Assembly (NCBI RefSeq): GCF_900290285.1
Contig: NZ_LT985755.1
Coordinates: 324,431-388,430 of the forward strand
Direction of reading: 5' to 3'
Source of the DNA: Candidatus Centipeda massiliensis
GTDB lineage: Bacteria > Bacillota > Negativicutes > Selenomonadales > Selenomonadaceae
Length of the DNA: 64,000 bases
The notes under the pieces were generated by a model. It made no database searches and had not been told where the DNA came from. It worked only from the letters and a program-made list of their open reading frames with translations. Shown here in pieces: positions 15,301 through 23,878 of this stretch (position 1 is its first letter; each line of letters starts with the position of its first letter). The position numbers were made by a program, and so were the translations under genes.

Positions 15301-16646
15301 AGGCGCCTCATGCGTGCGATAAAGAAGCCGTCGGGACCATCTGTCTCCGGCATAATCTGAACCATGCGCTCCGTCGTTTTCTGCACAGGAAGAAAGCCTC
15401 CCGCATCCTCAAGCACAAAATCTGTATGCGTCCGCAGAAAGTTCTCGACGATGGCGGCATTTTCACACTCCTCCATCGTACACGTACTGTAGACGAGTAT
15501 GCCGCCCTTCTTCACCGCCTCTGCGGCGCTCGCAAGGATCGCACGCTGAAGGGGCGGCAAGGTCTTTTGATCCCCTGCGCGCTTCCTCCAACGTGCATCC
15601 GGCTTGCGCCTGAGGACGCCAAGTCCCGAGCAGGGTGCATCGACGAGCACGCGATCCGCCTGCCCCGTGTATGCCGCACCGATCGTACGCGCATCGCGCA
15701 CTTCGGCCTCGATGATGGAGATGCCGAGCCGCTGCGCATTGCGCTCAATGCGGCGAATCTTCTCCTCATAGATGTCAAAGGCGAGAATGCGCCCGCGATT
15801 CTCCATGCGCTGTGCAATGTGGGTCGTCTTGCCGCCCGGTGCGGCACAGACGTCGATCACGGTCATACCAGGCGCAGGCGCGAGCACATGAGCGACGAGC
15901 ATCGAACTCTCATCCTGCACCTGTGCCAGCCCCATACGCAGCGGTGCAAGTTCATCAAGTGCGCCATGCGCGCGCAGCAAGATCCCCTCGGGGACAAGGA
16001 CAGAGGCACGCGCTTCGGCGCCTGCTGCCGCAAACTGTTCCAGCAGCGCGGGACGATTGGTACGCAGCGTATTCACGCGCACGGAGAGCGGCGCACTCGT
16101 GTTGTTGCAGCGGCAGAGTGCCTCCGTGCGCTCGTATCCATAGGCACGCACCCACCGCTCCACCAGCCACTTCGGATGCCATGTTCTGAGGGCAAGTGCG
16201 TGTGCGTTCCGTCCGTCCGGAAGCGCGGCACGCTCCGGCTCTCTGAGCGCCGCGCGCAGAACACCGTTGACAAAGGACTCCGCACCCCTGCGCCCATGTT
16301 TTTTCGCGAGTTCCACCGCCGTATCACATGCGGCAGACGGCGGCACGCGATCCATGAGAAAAATCTGATAGAAGCCGAGACGCAGCAGCTCACGAATGGC
16401 AGGCTGTGCCTTTCGGAGGTCGGCAACATAGCGCCCGATCATATAGTCGAGCGTTTCCCCCGCCTTTGTCACGCCGTATACAAGCTCTGTCAAAAAGCGA
16501 CGGTCGCGCTCCGGCAGACGCACTTCACGCAGCGTTTCCGCAAGCGCAACATTGGCGTATGCGTCCTCAACATGAACCTTTTGAAGCACCTGCATCGCAA
16601 GTTCCCGCACACGGTCGATTTTGTTCTCACGATACTTCTGCATCAT
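15297..16646 (-). CDS. rsmB: 16S rRNA (cytosine967-C5)-methyltransferase RsmB
   Basis: 449 residues. The N-terminal NusB-like domain (ELAMQVLQKVHVEDAYAN, RRFLTELVYGVTKAG) precedes the methyltransferase domain with VCAAPGGKTTHIAQRM, DAPCSGLGVLRRKPDARW and the catalytic YSTCTMEECEN. Overlaps both neighbours by 4 bp, inside the def-fmt-DUF116-rsmB-rlmN series. Confidence 0.96.
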   Translation of the reverse strand: MMQKYRENKIDRVRELAMQVLQKVHVEDAYANVALAETLREVRLPERDRRFLTELVYGVTKAGETLDYMIGRYVADLRKAQPAIRELLRLGFYQIFLMDRVPPSAACDTAVELAKKHGRRGAESFVNGVLRAALREPERAALPDGRNAHALALRTWHPKWLVERWVRAYGYERTEALCRCNNTSAPLSVRVNTLRTNRPALLEQFAAAGAEARASVLVPEGILLRAHGALDELAPLRMGLAQVQDESSMLVAHVLAPAPGMTVIDVCAAPGGKTTHIAQRMENRGRILAFDIYEEKIRRIERNAQRLGISIIEAEVRDARTIGAAYTGQADRVLVDAPCSGLGVLRRKPDARWRKRAGDQKTLPPLQRAILASAAEAVKKGGILVYSTCTMEECENAAIVENFLRTHTDFVLEDAGGFLPVQKTTERMVQIMPETDGPDGFFIARMRRL

Positions 16647-17485
16647 GCGCCCTTCCCCGTATCATTCGGTGCCGGCTCGATGATCTCCTCAAGCTGTCGG
16701 CGCACCTCGTTCATATCGACACTCGTATTGTAGCATGGCCCGTTCGGGCGGATATTGAGCACACCGACCGCCGGCAGTGGGAAAACGTCCTGTATGCCGC
16801 TCATCAGGTCGCGCTCACACGCAATCGCAAGCACAGCCTTCGGGCGCATGTTGTAGATGATCTGGCGTGCGAGCGTGCCGCCCGTCGCCACGAAGAAATG
16901 AAAGCCCATCTCCTCGGCAAGCGCAACGAGATCGCCGATGTTGCATCCGCCGCAACGCTTGCAGTTATTTGGGTCGCGCGTCACCTTGTGCGGGCAGCTC
17001 GCAAGCTGCAGGCAGTGCGGCGTGACGACGAGCAGACGATTGGCAGGCACGCGGATGTGCATGCGGTGAAAGAGCAGATTGCTCACGGCAATAAACGATC
17101 CCTCAAGTTTCCTGCGTTTTATACCGAATACTGCACCAAGGCGCACAGCTGCCGGAAAGAGGAGGTTGATCAGCTCATACGTCTGCCGCTTCATCCAAGG
17201 GAGGTACGGGAGTCCTGCAATCGCCAGCACCATATTAAAGATGCCAAAAAAGGAAAGGAGAACGGCGAGCGTCAGCGCGCCCCCAATGACCCACGGCAAT
17301 GCGGGCTGAATCCGTTCAAGCCCCGGGACGCCGATGTACCAGATCCCAAAGAGGAGCAGCGCCGCAAGACACGTCACGAGGAGCAGCATTCCAATGAAGA
17401 GTCGCTTTTTGGGGCGTGACGGCAGTACAATCTTCTTTTTCTCGCCCGCCGTCCTGCCGTTCACCGTCAAGGTCTGTTCACTCAT
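16643..17485 (-). CDS. DUF116-family membrane protein with cysteine cluster
   Basis: 280 residues. Two N-terminal membrane segments (about 30-50 and 65-90) are followed by a soluble DUF116 domain. Cysteines are grouped as HCLQLASCPHKV and NNCKRCGGCNIGDLV, then AIACERDLMSGI and GPCYNTSVD, which suggests a metal or iron-sulfur site. Function unknown. It is a regular neighbour of fmt and rsmB in clostridia and Negativicutes, which points to a housekeeping role. Confidence 0.88.
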   Translation of the reverse strand: MSEQTLTVNGRTAGEKKKIVLPSRPKKRLFIGMLLLVTCLAALLLFGIWYIGVPGLERIQPALPWVIGGALTLAVLLSFFGIFNMVLAIAGLPYLPWMKRQTYELINLLFPAAVRLGAVFGIKRRKLEGSFIAVSNLLFHRMHIRVPANRLLVVTPHCLQLASCPHKVTRDPNNCKRCGGCNIGDLVALAEEMGFHFFVATGGTLARQIIYNMRPKAVLAIACERDLMSGIQDVFPLPAVGVLNIRPNGPCYNTSVDMNEVRRQLEEIIEPAPNDTGKGA

Positions 17486-18420
17486 GATGAAAACCTTGCG
17501 CCAATGGGAAGCACACAGCCGTTCAAAAAGGCGCGCGTCTCCATCATCTTCTTGCCGGGCGCTTGAATCTCTGTGATCTCCACGTCCCCATCGCCCGCCG
17601 CAACGATCAGCCCTGCCTTGCGGTCGGCGACGACAATCGTGCCCGCAGCTGCGCTTGTCGCATGCCCCGCACGGCGCAATGCGCCGATCTTATAGGCGGC
17701 ACCGTCAAGACTCGTCTGCGCGTACGGCGTCGGGTTCAGCCCACGCACAAGGGCATCGAGTTCGCGTGCTGACTTCGTCCAGTCGATCACAGCCGTCTCG
17801 CGCGTGATGCGTGCGGCATAGCAGGATTCGCCCGTCTGCGGTGTCCGCACGAGCGTCCCTTCCGCAAGCTGTTCAAGCGTTTCGACGAGAAGCTTCGCCC
17901 CCGTCTCCATCAGTGTGTCATGAAGCTGCCCGTATGTTGTATCCGCGTGGATGGGGACTTCATGCCGCAGGAGCATATCGCCCGTGTCGAGTCCTGCGTC
18001 CATCTGCATCGTTGTGATTCCCGTCACTGTTTCACCCGCCATGATGGCGTGCTGGATCGGAGCAGCGCCGCGGTACTTCGGCAGGAGTGAGGCGTGCACA
18101 TTGATGCAGCCATGCACGGGGATGTCCAACACCTCCTGCGAGAGGATCTGACCGAACGCTACCACGACTGCCACATCGGGTTTGAACGCCCGCAGCTGCG
18201 CGACAAACGCCGCATCACGCGCGCGTACGGGCTGCAGCACGGGGATATCATGCGCCGCCGCCCATGCCTTCACGGGTGACGGCACAAGCTTCTGTCCGCG
18301 TCCGCGCGGGCGGTCGGGCTGTGTGACGACAGCAACAACCTCCGCGAGATCGAGACGTGCCGCAATCGCCGCAAGCGTCGGCACGGCGAAATCCGGCGTC
18401 CCCATAAAGACGACACGCAT
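17482..18420 (-). CDS. fmt: Methionyl-tRNA formyltransferase
   Basis: Formylates initiator Met-tRNA. 312 residues with MRVVFMGTPDFAVP at the start, AFGQILSQEVLDIP, the catalytic NVHASLLPKYRGAAPIQHAI, GITTMQMDAGLDTGDML, and the C-terminal tRNA-binding domain. The ATG at 18420 has AGGAAAAGGGG about 8 nt upstream. A GTG at 18429 overlapping the def stop is the alternative and adds three residues. Confidence 0.96.
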   Translation of the reverse strand: MRVVFMGTPDFAVPTLAAIAARLDLAEVVAVVTQPDRPRGRGQKLVPSPVKAWAAAHDIPVLQPVRARDAAFVAQLRAFKPDVAVVVAFGQILSQEVLDIPVHGCINVHASLLPKYRGAAPIQHAIMAGETVTGITTMQMDAGLDTGDMLLRHEVPIHADTTYGQLHDTLMETGAKLLVETLEQLAEGTLVRTPQTGESCYAARITRETAVIDWTKSARELDALVRGLNPTPYAQTSLDGAAYKIGALRRAGHATSAAAGTIVVADRKAGLIVAAGDGDVEITEIQAPGKKMMETRAFLNGCVLPIGARFSS

Positions 18421-18425
18421 CTTCG

Positions 18426-18896
18426 TCACCCCTTTTCCTCCTCCTTGCGCAGATTGATCGCAATGTCAATAAAGAGTCTGCCGTCGAGATGGTCACACTC
18501 GTGCTGAATGCAGCGCGCGAGAAGCCCCTCCGCCGTCAGGCTGCGTCTGCGGCTGCGCCGATCCATATACTCCACCGTCACGCGCTCGGCGCGCTCCACA
18601 TCGCCGTAGACCTGCGGCACGGAGAGGCAGCCCTCCGAGTCCACCACCGTCCCCTCGCGCATCGTGATAACAGGATTCACAAGTTCGAGCAGACCATGCT
18701 CGTCCTGCACATCGATCACCACGATGCGCAGGGATTTCCCCACCTGTGGAGCGGCAAGCCCAACGCCATCGGCGGAGTACATCGTCTCCGCCATATCGTC
18801 AAGCAGCTGCCGATGCCGCTTCGTGAGGCGGTCAATCGGTTCTGCCACCTGTTTCAGGACGGGATCACCCGCCTTTTTGATTTCCAAGATTGCCAT
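18426..18896 (-). CDS. def: Peptide deformylase
   Basis: Removes the formyl group from nascent chains. 156 residues with the three catalytic motifs GVGLAAPQ, EGCLSVP and QHECDHLDG (metal ligands Cys and two His). GAGGAA precedes the ATG. Directly upstream of fmt; the priA gene that often precedes def in firmicutes is not here. An amidohydrolase gene takes that place. Confidence 0.97.
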   Translation of the reverse strand: MAILEIKKAGDPVLKQVAEPIDRLTKRHRQLLDDMAETMYSADGVGLAAPQVGKSLRIVVIDVQDEHGLLELVNPVITMREGTVVDSEGCLSVPQVYGDVERAERVTVEYMDRRSRRRSLTAEGLLARCIQHECDHLDGRLFIDIAINLRKEEEKG

Positions 18897-18909
18897 AGAA
18901 TTTCCTCAT

Positions 18910-19731
18910 TTACAAGTGCAGATGATAAATCCGCACGGCATTGTCATAGAACACCGCATTCCAATGTTCCTCGGGAATGAGCAGCTTCGTGAACGCAATG
19001 TAGTCGCCAAAATTCGCGAGCGGCCAGTCCGTCCCAAACATCAGGCGGTCGTACGCATTCAAATACGCGAGCCAGCCATGCAGCTGCTCGATATAGAACT
19101 TCTTCTGCTGACAGAATAGCTCAAAATCCTGAATTTTGCCCGCAAGCATCCCCGAAAGATCGGCACTCACATTCGGATTCTTCTCCATGACGGCGACTGC
19201 ATCCGTGAAATATGGCTCGCCAAAATGACACATGACGAAATGCACCGCACGGAACTTTGTCGCCGCCTCGTCCATCACATTCGGGTGCGCGTATTTCAGC
19301 AGCGCCTTCTCCGTCGCCGTCAGCCCCGTGTGCACGGCAACGGGCTTCTTGTACTGCGCCGCGAGCTCGTAAATGGGTGCAAGCACATCGTCATAGATAT
19401 AGAAATAATGATAGCCCGGATAGAGCTTGATGCCGACGCATCGCTCGCTTTTTAGATGCTGTTCGAGCGCAGGTAGGAGCTTTTCGATGCGCCCCGCCGC
19501 GATCTCCGTCACACCGTCGCCCCCGATGCCCACGCAGTAATGGAAGATATCGGGATAGTCTGGATTCGTCTCCTCCACGGGCAGATTACCCATCACGATG
19601 CCGTGGACAATGCCCGCCGCACGGAAGTCGCGGCGCAGTGCCGCCTCCGTATTCTCATGCCCCGCAGCCCGCGCCACCGTATCAAAATACTCCCCTCTGC
19701 CAAAGTGCAGATGGGCATCAATGATCTTCAT
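18910..19731 (-). CDS. Amidohydrolase-family (amidohydrolase_2) TIM-barrel protein
   Basis: 273 residues. The metal-binding DAHLHFG lies at the N-terminus, KLYPGYHYFYIYDDVLAP near 105, VAVHTGLTAT near 135, HFVMCHFGEPYF near 165 and MFGTDWPLANFGDY near 235. This is the pattern of amidohydrolase_2 (decarboxylase/lactonase-like) enzymes. Substrate unknown. It starts the def-fmt run with a 13-nt gap to def. A weak promoter is possible in 19732-19817 (TTGACG about 18 nt from GATAGT). Confidence 0.8.
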   Translation of the reverse strand: MKIIDAHLHFGRGEYFDTVARAAGHENTEAALRRDFRAAGIVHGIVMGNLPVEETNPDYPDIFHYCVGIGGDGVTEIAAGRIEKLLPALEQHLKSERCVGIKLYPGYHYFYIYDDVLAPIYELAAQYKKPVAVHTGLTATEKALLKYAHPNVMDEAATKFRAVHFVMCHFGEPYFTDAVAVMEKNPNVSADLSGMLAGKIQDFELFCQQKKFYIEQLHGWLAYLNAYDRLMFGTDWPLANFGDYIAFTKLLIPEEHWNAVFYDNAVRIYHLHL

Positions 19732-19817
19732 GATATTCGCTTTCTATTGCAGACAAGTATTACTATCCGTTTAGTTTACCATACACGTCAATAGTTTTTC
19801 GTGATAAATGCGCCATT

Positions 19818-20549
19818 TTACAATAAATCCATCATGCGATGCGTCTGCGGGATAACGCGGACATCGGAAATGTGACACAGGGCAAGGCGTTGGAGTTCGA
19901 GGAGCCGTGCGGGACTCGGTGCGCTGCAGCCGCCGTATGGCGTAACGGGCTGGAGGACGAGGAGCGTCGTGGGTGCGATCGCGGCGACGAGGCGCGCCGC
20001 ACGCTCCACATCCTCTGCGCGGGTCTCTGCCGCAACGACGACCTTAACATAGACATCCTTGGCGCGTGCGATTTCGAGAAAACGTGCGTGCGTGTCCCAG
20101 ACGGGCGCGGACAGGACATCGGGCAGCTTCAGATCCATGCTGATGTGTGAAATGCAGTCGATGCACTCTGCAAGAGCCCTGTCAAGCGTGCCGTTTGTTT
20201 CAAGAAAAACGGGCAGGTCGATATGTGCGGCGAGTTCCTTGATAAAGGGAACATGAAGCAGCGGCTCACCGCCCGTGATGCTGAGGGAGTGGTGCGGGAC
20301 ATCGCCCACAAGACGTGCAACGATCTCTGCAACCATCTCCACGGAAAGCGGATTTTCGTGTGGGACAAGCGCGTGTGTTCCCGCCCCCTCCTCGACCATG
20401 CAGCATGGATGGCGTCCGATCTCGTTCTCCGTATCGCAGTAAGCACAGTCGAGGTTGCACCCCTCAAGGCGCACAAAGACCTGACGGCAACCGACATACT
20501 TCCCCTCCCCCTGTATGGAGGAAAAGATTTCAATGATGTTCTCGCGCAT
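19818..20549 (-). CDS. queE: 7-carboxy-7-deazaguanine synthase QueE
   Basis: Radical SAM enzyme that turns 6-carboxytetrahydropterin into CDG. 243 residues: FSSIQGEGKYVGCRQVFVRLEGCNLDCAYCDTE holds the cluster motif CNLDCAYC, then SITGGEPLLH and FLETNGTL. It begins 1 nt after the queD stop, so the pair is coupled. QueC and FolE2 of the same pathway are at 4.7-6.2 kb. Confidence 0.95.
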   Translation of the reverse strand: MRENIIEIFSSIQGEGKYVGCRQVFVRLEGCNLDCAYCDTENEIGRHPCCMVEEGAGTHALVPHENPLSVEMVAEIVARLVGDVPHHSLSITGGEPLLHVPFIKELAAHIDLPVFLETNGTLDRALAECIDCISHISMDLKLPDVLSAPVWDTHARFLEIARAKDVYVKVVVAAETRAEDVERAARLVAAIAPTTLLVLQPVTPYGGCSAPSPARLLELQRLALCHISDVRVIPQTHRMMDLL

Positions 20550-20550
20550 A

Positions 20551-20931
20551 TCAGTCCTTTGTATAGGTGACAGAGGACTTCGGCGACTCCCAAACGGTCA
20601 GCGCAGTCAGCTCCGCAGGAGATGCCTGCACCTCTGCGCGCGCTTCAAGTCGTTCGTAGATGATGCGGGCAAGATTCTCCGCTGTGGGATTCACCCCCTC
20701 GTTAAACGGCGGGAAGTCGTTCAGATAGTAGTGGTCGAACTCGTCCAATAGGTCGGCAAGTACCTTTTTCGCAATCTTAAAGTCGATCAGCATGCCGAGT
20801 TCATCGAGCTGCGTGCCCTGAAAGGTCGCCTCGACCACCCAGTTGTGCCCGTGCAGACGATCACATTTGCCGGGATAGTTCACGACGCGGTGCGCCGCCT
20901 CGAATGCGCCCTCGACGCGTAATGTATACAT
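20551..20931 (-). CDS. queD: 6-carboxytetrahydropterin synthase QueD
   Basis: Makes 6-carboxytetrahydropterin from dihydroneopterin triphosphate. 126 residues. Zinc ligands: His in FEAAHRV and the two in LHGHNW. The catalytic residues in NPTAENLA and LTVWESPKSS are present. Only 65 nt separate it from the upstream glycosyltransferase gene, and most of that is a terminator. I see no preQ1 riboswitch in the space. Confidence 0.95.
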   Translation of the reverse strand: MYTLRVEGAFEAAHRVVNYPGKCDRLHGHNWVVEATFQGTQLDELGMLIDFKIAKKVLADLLDEFDHYYLNDFPPFNEGVNPTAENLARIIYERLEARAEVQASPAELTALTVWESPKSSVTYTKD

Positions 20932-20960
20932 AGTGTTCTCCTATTGCAATGCTTGATTGA

Positions 20961-20990
20961 AAAGAGGCTGCCGCACGTATGCAGCAGCCT
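20961..20990 (-). terminator. Terminator after the psd-pssA-glycosyltransferase operon
   Basis: On the minus strand AGGCTGC (20984-20990) pairs with GCAGCCT (20965-20971), followed by CTTTTC. It separates the upstream glycosyltransferase from queD-queE. Confidence 0.75.
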
Positions 20991-20996
20991 TTTGTG

Positions 20997-22271
20997 TTAC
21001 TTCACATCGCTCATGACCTCGTCCATGCTCATGGCGCGCGTATGCTTCGTATGGCTCCACTCGTGCTCGTTGCGATGGATGAATCCGAGGAAGATAATCG
21101 GAATCCACGAGTAGATGAACACGGGATAGAGGAGCAGATAAAACCACGCCTTGAGCTTCGCACGCACCTTGATGAGAATAATCATGGGCAGGACATACTG
21201 CCCGATCATGATTGCGGTCATGAGCTGCGACGGCAGGAACTTGTAGATGCTCGTGTAGAACGGCGGGAACGCAAGCTGCACATAGCTGATGATAATGAAG
21301 AAGGTCGAAATCATCAGAAAGTGCGGCTGCAGCAGATAAATACAGCCATCCCAGATCCGTATGTCGCGCCGCTTCCAGCCCTCGCGGATCATGGTTGGAA
21401 TGAAGCGATGCGCCACATCGAACTGCCCCTGTGCCCAGCGACGGCGCTGATTCCACGCCTGCTTGAACGTCAGCGGCTTCTCATCGTAGACAATGGCGTC
21501 ATGCGCCCACGTCGTCTTGATGCCCTCGGCGAGCAGCTTCATCGTGAACTCCATGTCCTCCGTGAGACAGGTTGCACGCCAGCCGTGTCGTTTCAGTACA
21601 TCCGTCGTGATGCACATCCCCGTGCCGCCAAGGCACGCGGAGAGTCCGATGTTCGTCTTTGCGAGATGCGAGATGTGGTCAATGACCCAGAACGCAATCG
21701 CAAACGTGCCCGCGACCCACGTATCATAAGGATTCTTCGCGTCGAGAAAGCCCTGAATGACCTTGTCGCCCTTGAGGAGACGGTTGTTCATCTCCTTGAG
21801 GAAGTTCGGATGAACGAGGTTATCCGCATCGAAGATTGCGATTGCGTCATACTCCCTGTCCATCGCGAAGAGCCGCTCAAACATCCACTCAAGCGCAAAG
21901 CCCTTGCTCTTCTTCGTCGGATGTGTGCGCTCACAGACAATCGCCCCCGCCTTTTCCGCGATCTGTGCCGTTTCGTCCGTGCAGTTGTCCGCGATCACGT
22001 AGATGTCATAGAGATCCTTCGGATAGTCAAGGCGTTTCAGATTCTCGATCAGCTGACCGATGACCGCCGCCTCGTTATGCGCGGCGACCACGACAGCAAA
22101 GGTCTTTTCGGGCGTCAGGATCTTCTGCTCCTTGGGTCGCCAGAGGCAGCAAAAACCAATGAAGAAGAAATAGAGCGTAAAGAGCAGCAGGACAACCTGC
22201 ATTGGAATCATCACAATGTCAAAAAGATGCGCCGGAAGATAGGGCGAAACAAATTGAATGAACTCAGTCAT
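20997..22271 (-). CDS. Membrane-bound family 2 glycosyltransferase
   Basis: 424 residues. One N-terminal membrane span (about 20-43), a cytoplasmic GT-A domain with VVVAAHNEAAVI, IADNCTDET, IFDADNLVHP (DxD), TEDMEF and the QRRRWAQGQ motif of processive synthases, then three to four C-terminal spans. This is the layout of hyaluronan/cellulose-synthase-like enzymes that make and export a polysaccharide, or of single-sugar transferases. Substrate unknown. It follows pssA by 6 nt and precedes a terminator, so it belongs to the phospholipid operon. Confidence 0.88.
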   Translation of the reverse strand: MTEFIQFVSPYLPAHLFDIVMIPMQVVLLLFTLYFFFIGFCCLWRPKEQKILTPEKTFAVVVAAHNEAAVIGQLIENLKRLDYPKDLYDIYVIADNCTDETAQIAEKAGAIVCERTHPTKKSKGFALEWMFERLFAMDREYDAIAIFDADNLVHPNFLKEMNNRLLKGDKVIQGFLDAKNPYDTWVAGTFAIAFWVIDHISHLAKTNIGLSACLGGTGMCITTDVLKRHGWRATCLTEDMEFTMKLLAEGIKTTWAHDAIVYDEKPLTFKQAWNQRRRWAQGQFDVAHRFIPTMIREGWKRRDIRIWDGCIYLLQPHFLMISTFFIIISYVQLAFPPFYTSIYKFLPSQLMTAIMIGQYVLPMIILIKVRAKLKAWFYLLLYPVFIYSWIPIIFLGFIHRNEHEWSHTKHTRAMSMDEVMSDVK

Positions 22272-22277
22272 GTGGGC

Positions 22278-22991
22278 TCAGCCTTCCTTTGCACGCGCCA
22301 TAACGGCTATCGTGTGATTGACAATCCCAAAGAGCGCGTAAGTAGCAAAGATCCCCGCAAAGACTGCGGGCAGGATTGCTGCGCTGCCCAAATACAGTAT
22401 TCCCATGAAGACGACGAGGGCAAAGAGTTTGGATACCATATAGATTTTCTCACCGCCGCCCTTGAAATCGGGGTAGTGGACATGACTGACCATCAGGTAT
22501 GCCGTCACAGCGACGGCTATGGGGTAAATCATGCCAAACGAGGTCGGGTCGACTTTAAGCTCCAAGAAGAGCCACGTCGACATGGCGACAAGGTTACCGC
22601 CCGCCGGAATCGCAAGCCCCATAAAGTAGCCGTGTACGACGCTCGCGTTCACGTTGAAGCGCGTGAGCCGCCACATACCGCACACAGCAAAGAAAATGGT
22701 CACCGCTATACCAATGAATCCATAGCTATGCAGGGCGAGCGACCACGCGAGAAGCGCGGGGGCAACGCCGAACGAACCGAGGTCACAGAGCGAGTCCATC
22801 TCCTTGCCAAACTCACTGGACACACCGAACGCACGCGCAATGCGCCCATCCAGACCGTCCGCGATGAGCGCGCAAAAGATGAAAAGTGCGCCCCAATCGA
22901 GATGTCCCTCGACCGTCGCGAGGATGGAACACATTCCAAAGACAAGATTCATCGCCGTACACAGATTCGGCAGAAACCGTCTGTAATTCAT
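22278..22991 (-). CDS. pssA: CDP-diacylglycerol-serine O-phosphatidyltransferase
   Basis: Makes phosphatidylserine from CDP-diacylglycerol and serine. 237 residues with six to eight membrane spans. The CDP-alcohol phosphatidyltransferase motif is in ADGLDGRIARAFGVSSEFG-EMDSLCDL (DG..AR...G...D...D). Overlaps psd by 4 bp; the product is the Psd substrate. Confidence 0.95.
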   Translation of the reverse strand: MNYRRFLPNLCTAMNLVFGMCSILATVEGHLDWGALFIFCALIADGLDGRIARAFGVSSEFGKEMDSLCDLGSFGVAPALLAWSLALHSYGFIGIAVTIFFAVCGMWRLTRFNVNASVVHGYFMGLAIPAGGNLVAMSTWLFLELKVDPTSFGMIYPIAVAVTAYLMVSHVHYPDFKGGGEKIYMVSKLFALVVFMGILYLGSAAILPAVFAGIFATYALFGIVNHTIAVMARAKEG

Positions 22992-23620
22992 TCGCTTTCG
23001 AGCCTCCCCAGAACGGTTTTGCCGCCCTGCACCTTTTCGCCCTCTTTGACGAGAATCGCCGCCCGCTCGGGCATGACGATCTCAAGACACGATCCGAAAC
23101 GGATCATGCCGTAAATATCTCCCTGCTGCAGCCGATCATCAAGCGTCACCCACGAAACAATGCGGCGCGCAAGAATCCCCGCGATCTGCTTCACCGTGAT
23201 CCGCAGATCACCGCGATCAATGCCAATGAGATGATGCTCGTTCTCAAAGCCAACCTCGTCCTCGTATGCAGGCTTAAAACGTCCGCAGTAGTACTTTTGC
23301 AGCTTAATTTCGCCATTGATGGGGCTGCGGTTGACGTGTACGTTGAATACCGACATGAAGATGACGACCTTGTTGCACTTCTCCCCCACAAAGTCATCCA
23401 CACCAACAGACGAAATCTCCGTGACTGTACCGTCCGCAGGTGAGAGGATGTGATTCACGTCCTGCACGATCTCACGCGCAGGACTGCGGAAGAAGTATGC
23501 GAAGTAGCACGCAAGCACGACAAATGGAATCGCCGCGTACGGATGTGCAAAAAAACTAAGAATGACAGCCAGTATAAGCGCCGCGCCGATGAATTTATAG
23601 CCCTCGCTTACAATGACCAT
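22988..23620 (-). CDS. psd: Phosphatidylserine decarboxylase
   Basis: Forms phosphatidylethanolamine; autocleaves to make a pyruvoyl group. 210 residues, the short archaeal/clostridial type. Two N-terminal hydrophobic segments, then YFFRSPAREI, LSPADGTVTEI, FMSVFNVHVNRSPI-G and the cleavage site RFGSCLEI (Gly-Ser). The ATG at 23620 follows AAGGAGG by 9 nt. Its leader carries a 158-bp palindrome. Confidence 0.95.
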   Translation of the reverse strand: MVIVSEGYKFIGAALILAVILSFFAHPYAAIPFVVLACYFAYFFRSPAREIVQDVNHILSPADGTVTEISSVGVDDFVGEKCNKVVIFMSVFNVHVNRSPINGEIKLQKYYCGRFKPAYEDEVGFENEHHLIGIDRGDLRITVKQIAGILARRIVSWVTLDDRLQQGDIYGMIRFGSCLEIVMPERAAILVKEGEKVQGGKTVLGRLESE

Positions 23621-23656
23621 GCGCACCCGCCTCCTTATAAAAAATCTGAGCCAGCT

Positions 23657-23814
23657 TGTACTCCTAAGCAAACCCTAGTGAAGCAAACGGAGAAAGTACA
23701 CGTTCTGCCCCCTGCGGATTTTATTCGTTCAAGCGAAGCGCGTTTGGAATCCGCAGGTATTTAGGCAGATAAGTGTACGACCATTTGCGTAACGAGGTGT
23801 TTGCGAGGAGTACA
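23657..23814. repeat. 158-bp nested palindrome in the psd leader
   Basis: Six nested perfect or near-perfect pairs share a centre near 23736: TGTACTCCT/AGGAGTACA (23657/23806), GCAAAC/GTTTGC (23668/23799), GCAAACGG/CCATTTGC (23683/23781, one G-U), GTACAC/GTGTAC (23696/23773), TCTGCC/GGCAGA (23704/23764) and CCTGCGGATT/AATCCGCAGG (23711/23748). About 45 base pairs in all. It lies between a good minus-strand promoter and psd, so it would be transcribed as a rod-like leader RNA. A MITE-type insertion is equally possible. Confidence 0.8.
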
Positions 23815-23837
23815 TACGGCGTGTTACACTGCTTTCA

Positions 23838-23866
23838 ATTATAATGGAAAGCCTATTCTTTGTCCA
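23838..23866 (-). promoter_or_regulatory. Promoter of the psd-pssA-glycosyltransferase operon
   Basis: Minus strand TGGACA (23861-23866), 17 nt, TATAAT (23838-23843). Transcription would begin near 23831, which gives a leader of about 210 nt before psd that contains the whole palindrome. Confidence 0.75.
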
Positions 23867-23878
23867 CAGATACGGCGC

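Noticed and set aside
20932-20996. preQ1 riboswitch before queD
   Set aside because: The gap is 65 nt and consists mostly of the upstream operon terminator; no preQ1 aptamer pattern is seen. The folE2-queC junction is too short as well.
20979-23114. 711-codon open frame on the plus strand
   Set aside because: It runs antisense to the membrane glycosyltransferase and pssA, both with full family motifs. Its Arg/His/Asp-rich composition is typical of the complement of GC-rich coding sequence.
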